Shown here in pieces: positions 6,710 through 7,292 of a DNA stretch of 7,292 nucleotides. The first letter of the stretch is position 1. The number at the start of each line of letters is the position of its first letter. The notes beneath the pieces were generated by a model, which saw nothing but the letters and a program-made list of their open reading frames with translations, did not search any database and was not told the DNA's origin. Position numbers and translations under genes: made by a program. The stretch is from contig JAOUNW010000099.1 in the NCBI GenBank assembly GCA_029880755.1, positions 1 through 7,292 on the forward strand, written 5' to 3'. The stretch comes from Gammaproteobacteria bacterium. GTDB lineage: Bacteria; Pseudomonadota; Gammaproteobacteria; Acidiferrobacterales; SZUA-150.

Positions 6710-7292
6710 ATGACGATAGAACACCTGCATGCGGTACCCCACCTGACCACTGCTTTAACAGGCCCACTCAGAGACATTGAGAGCAATCTGCTGCAAAACC
6801 AGGTAGAGATCGAGCAATGGTTCCGGCAACAATGGCTGGATACCCCGGCACCCTTTTATACCTCCGTAGATTTGCGCAATGCCGGCTTTAAACTGGCCCC
6901 GGTTGACACCAACCTGTTTCCCGCGGGCTTTAATAACCTCAATCCGGCCTTTCTGCCCCTGTGCATCCAGGCAGTCCAATCAGCGGTAGAACGCATTTGT
7001 CCGCGAGCCTGCAAGGTGTTGTTAATTCCTGAGAATCATACGCGCAACCTGTTTTACCTGGAAAATGTCGCCGCCATCCAGAACATAATGGTTATGGCGG
7101 GGCTTCAGGTGCGAATCGGGTCCCTGATCCCTGAGCTAGAGAGCCCTCGATCCATCGAGCTACCCTCAGGGACAACGATCACCCTGGAACCCATCATCCG
7201 CACCGGCAATAAGGTGGGATTGTCCGACTTCGAGCCCTGTTTTGTCTTGTTAAATAACGATTTATCTGGAGGCCGCCCATCCATATTGGAGT
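6710..7292 (+). CDS. gshA: Glutamate-cysteine ligase, proteobacterial (Acidithiobacillus-type) family, N-terminal 194 residues (3' end outside window)
   Basis: The first enzyme of glutathione synthesis, joining L-glutamate and L-cysteine with ATP in the cytoplasm. The frame is open from ATG 6710 to the window edge; the upstream in-frame stop is TGA 6680-6682 and there is no earlier ATG, GTG or TTG. Recognisable conserved blocks are FYTSVDLRNAGFKLAPVDTN at about 49-68, LFPAGFNNLNPAFLPLC, LLIPENHTRNLFYLENVAAI and, near the edge, LLNNDLSGG. These match my memory of the GshA family typified by Acidithiobacillus ferrooxidans, distinct from the E. coli-type GshA fold family, with a usual length of about 430 residues. 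The ribosome site is mediocre: GGAGAGGG ends 13 bases before the ATG. It is transcribed away from pilG. In P. aeruginosa gshB neighbours pilG, so gshB may follow here beyond the edge; that is inference. Confidence 0.85.
   Translation, partial: MTIEHLHAVPHLTTALTGPLRDIESNLLQNQVEIEQWFRQQWLDTPAPFYTSVDLRNAGFKLAPVDTNLFPAGFNNLNPAFLPLCIQAVQSAVERICPRACKVLLIPENHTRNLFYLENVAAIQNIMVMAGLQVRIGSLIPELESPRSIELPSGTTITLEPIIRTGNKVGLSDFEPCFVLLNNDLSGGRPSILE

Noticed and set aside
6755..6979. Minus-strand ORF of 74 codons inside gshA
   Set aside because: It is a shadow of the gshA frame, which has strong conserved blocks; the reverse translation resembles nothing.

Overview
The window looks like gammaproteobacterial chromosome. 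The gene order pilG-pilH-pilI-pilJ-chpA matches the Pil-Chp (type IV pilus chemosensory) cluster of Pseudomonas and relatives. The divergent neighbour is a proteobacterial-type glutamate-cysteine ligase. Base composition is moderate and codon use looks uniform. I see no insertion sequence, phage gene, RNA gene or CRISPR array. A marine or soil gammaproteobacterium outside Pseudomonas is my inference; the species cannot be named from this window.

Layout. Positions 1-6276 hold five genes on the minus strand, read right to left: pilG (6276-5912, broken by a one-base frameshift), pilH (5854-5492), pilI (5477-4941), pilJ (4883-2745) and the first 883 codons of chpA (2650 to the left edge). The gaps between them are 14 to 94 bases with no convincing terminator, which fits one operon. 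Positions 6277-6709 are a 433-base divergent intergenic region. It contains two near-identical palindromic sites, a good TATAAT box, another small palindrome and a doubtful 34-codon ORF. From 6710 to the right edge is the start of gshA on the plus strand.

How the genes work together (known from the P. aeruginosa system): PilJ is the membrane receptor. PilI is the CheW-type adaptor that couples PilJ to the large hybrid kinase ChpA. ChpA passes phosphoryl groups to the CheY-like regulators PilG and PilH, which control pilus extension and retraction, twitching and cAMP signalling. No pilK methyltransferase gene lies between pilJ and chpA, where P. aeruginosa has one.

The points most worth checking are the pilG frameshift (real mutation or assembly error), the paired palindromes between pilG and gshA, the acidic cytoplasmic extension at the PilJ N-terminus, and a ChpA repeat unit that has lost its phospho-accepting histidine. 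I found no wholly new system; this is a recognisable conserved locus with local oddities.
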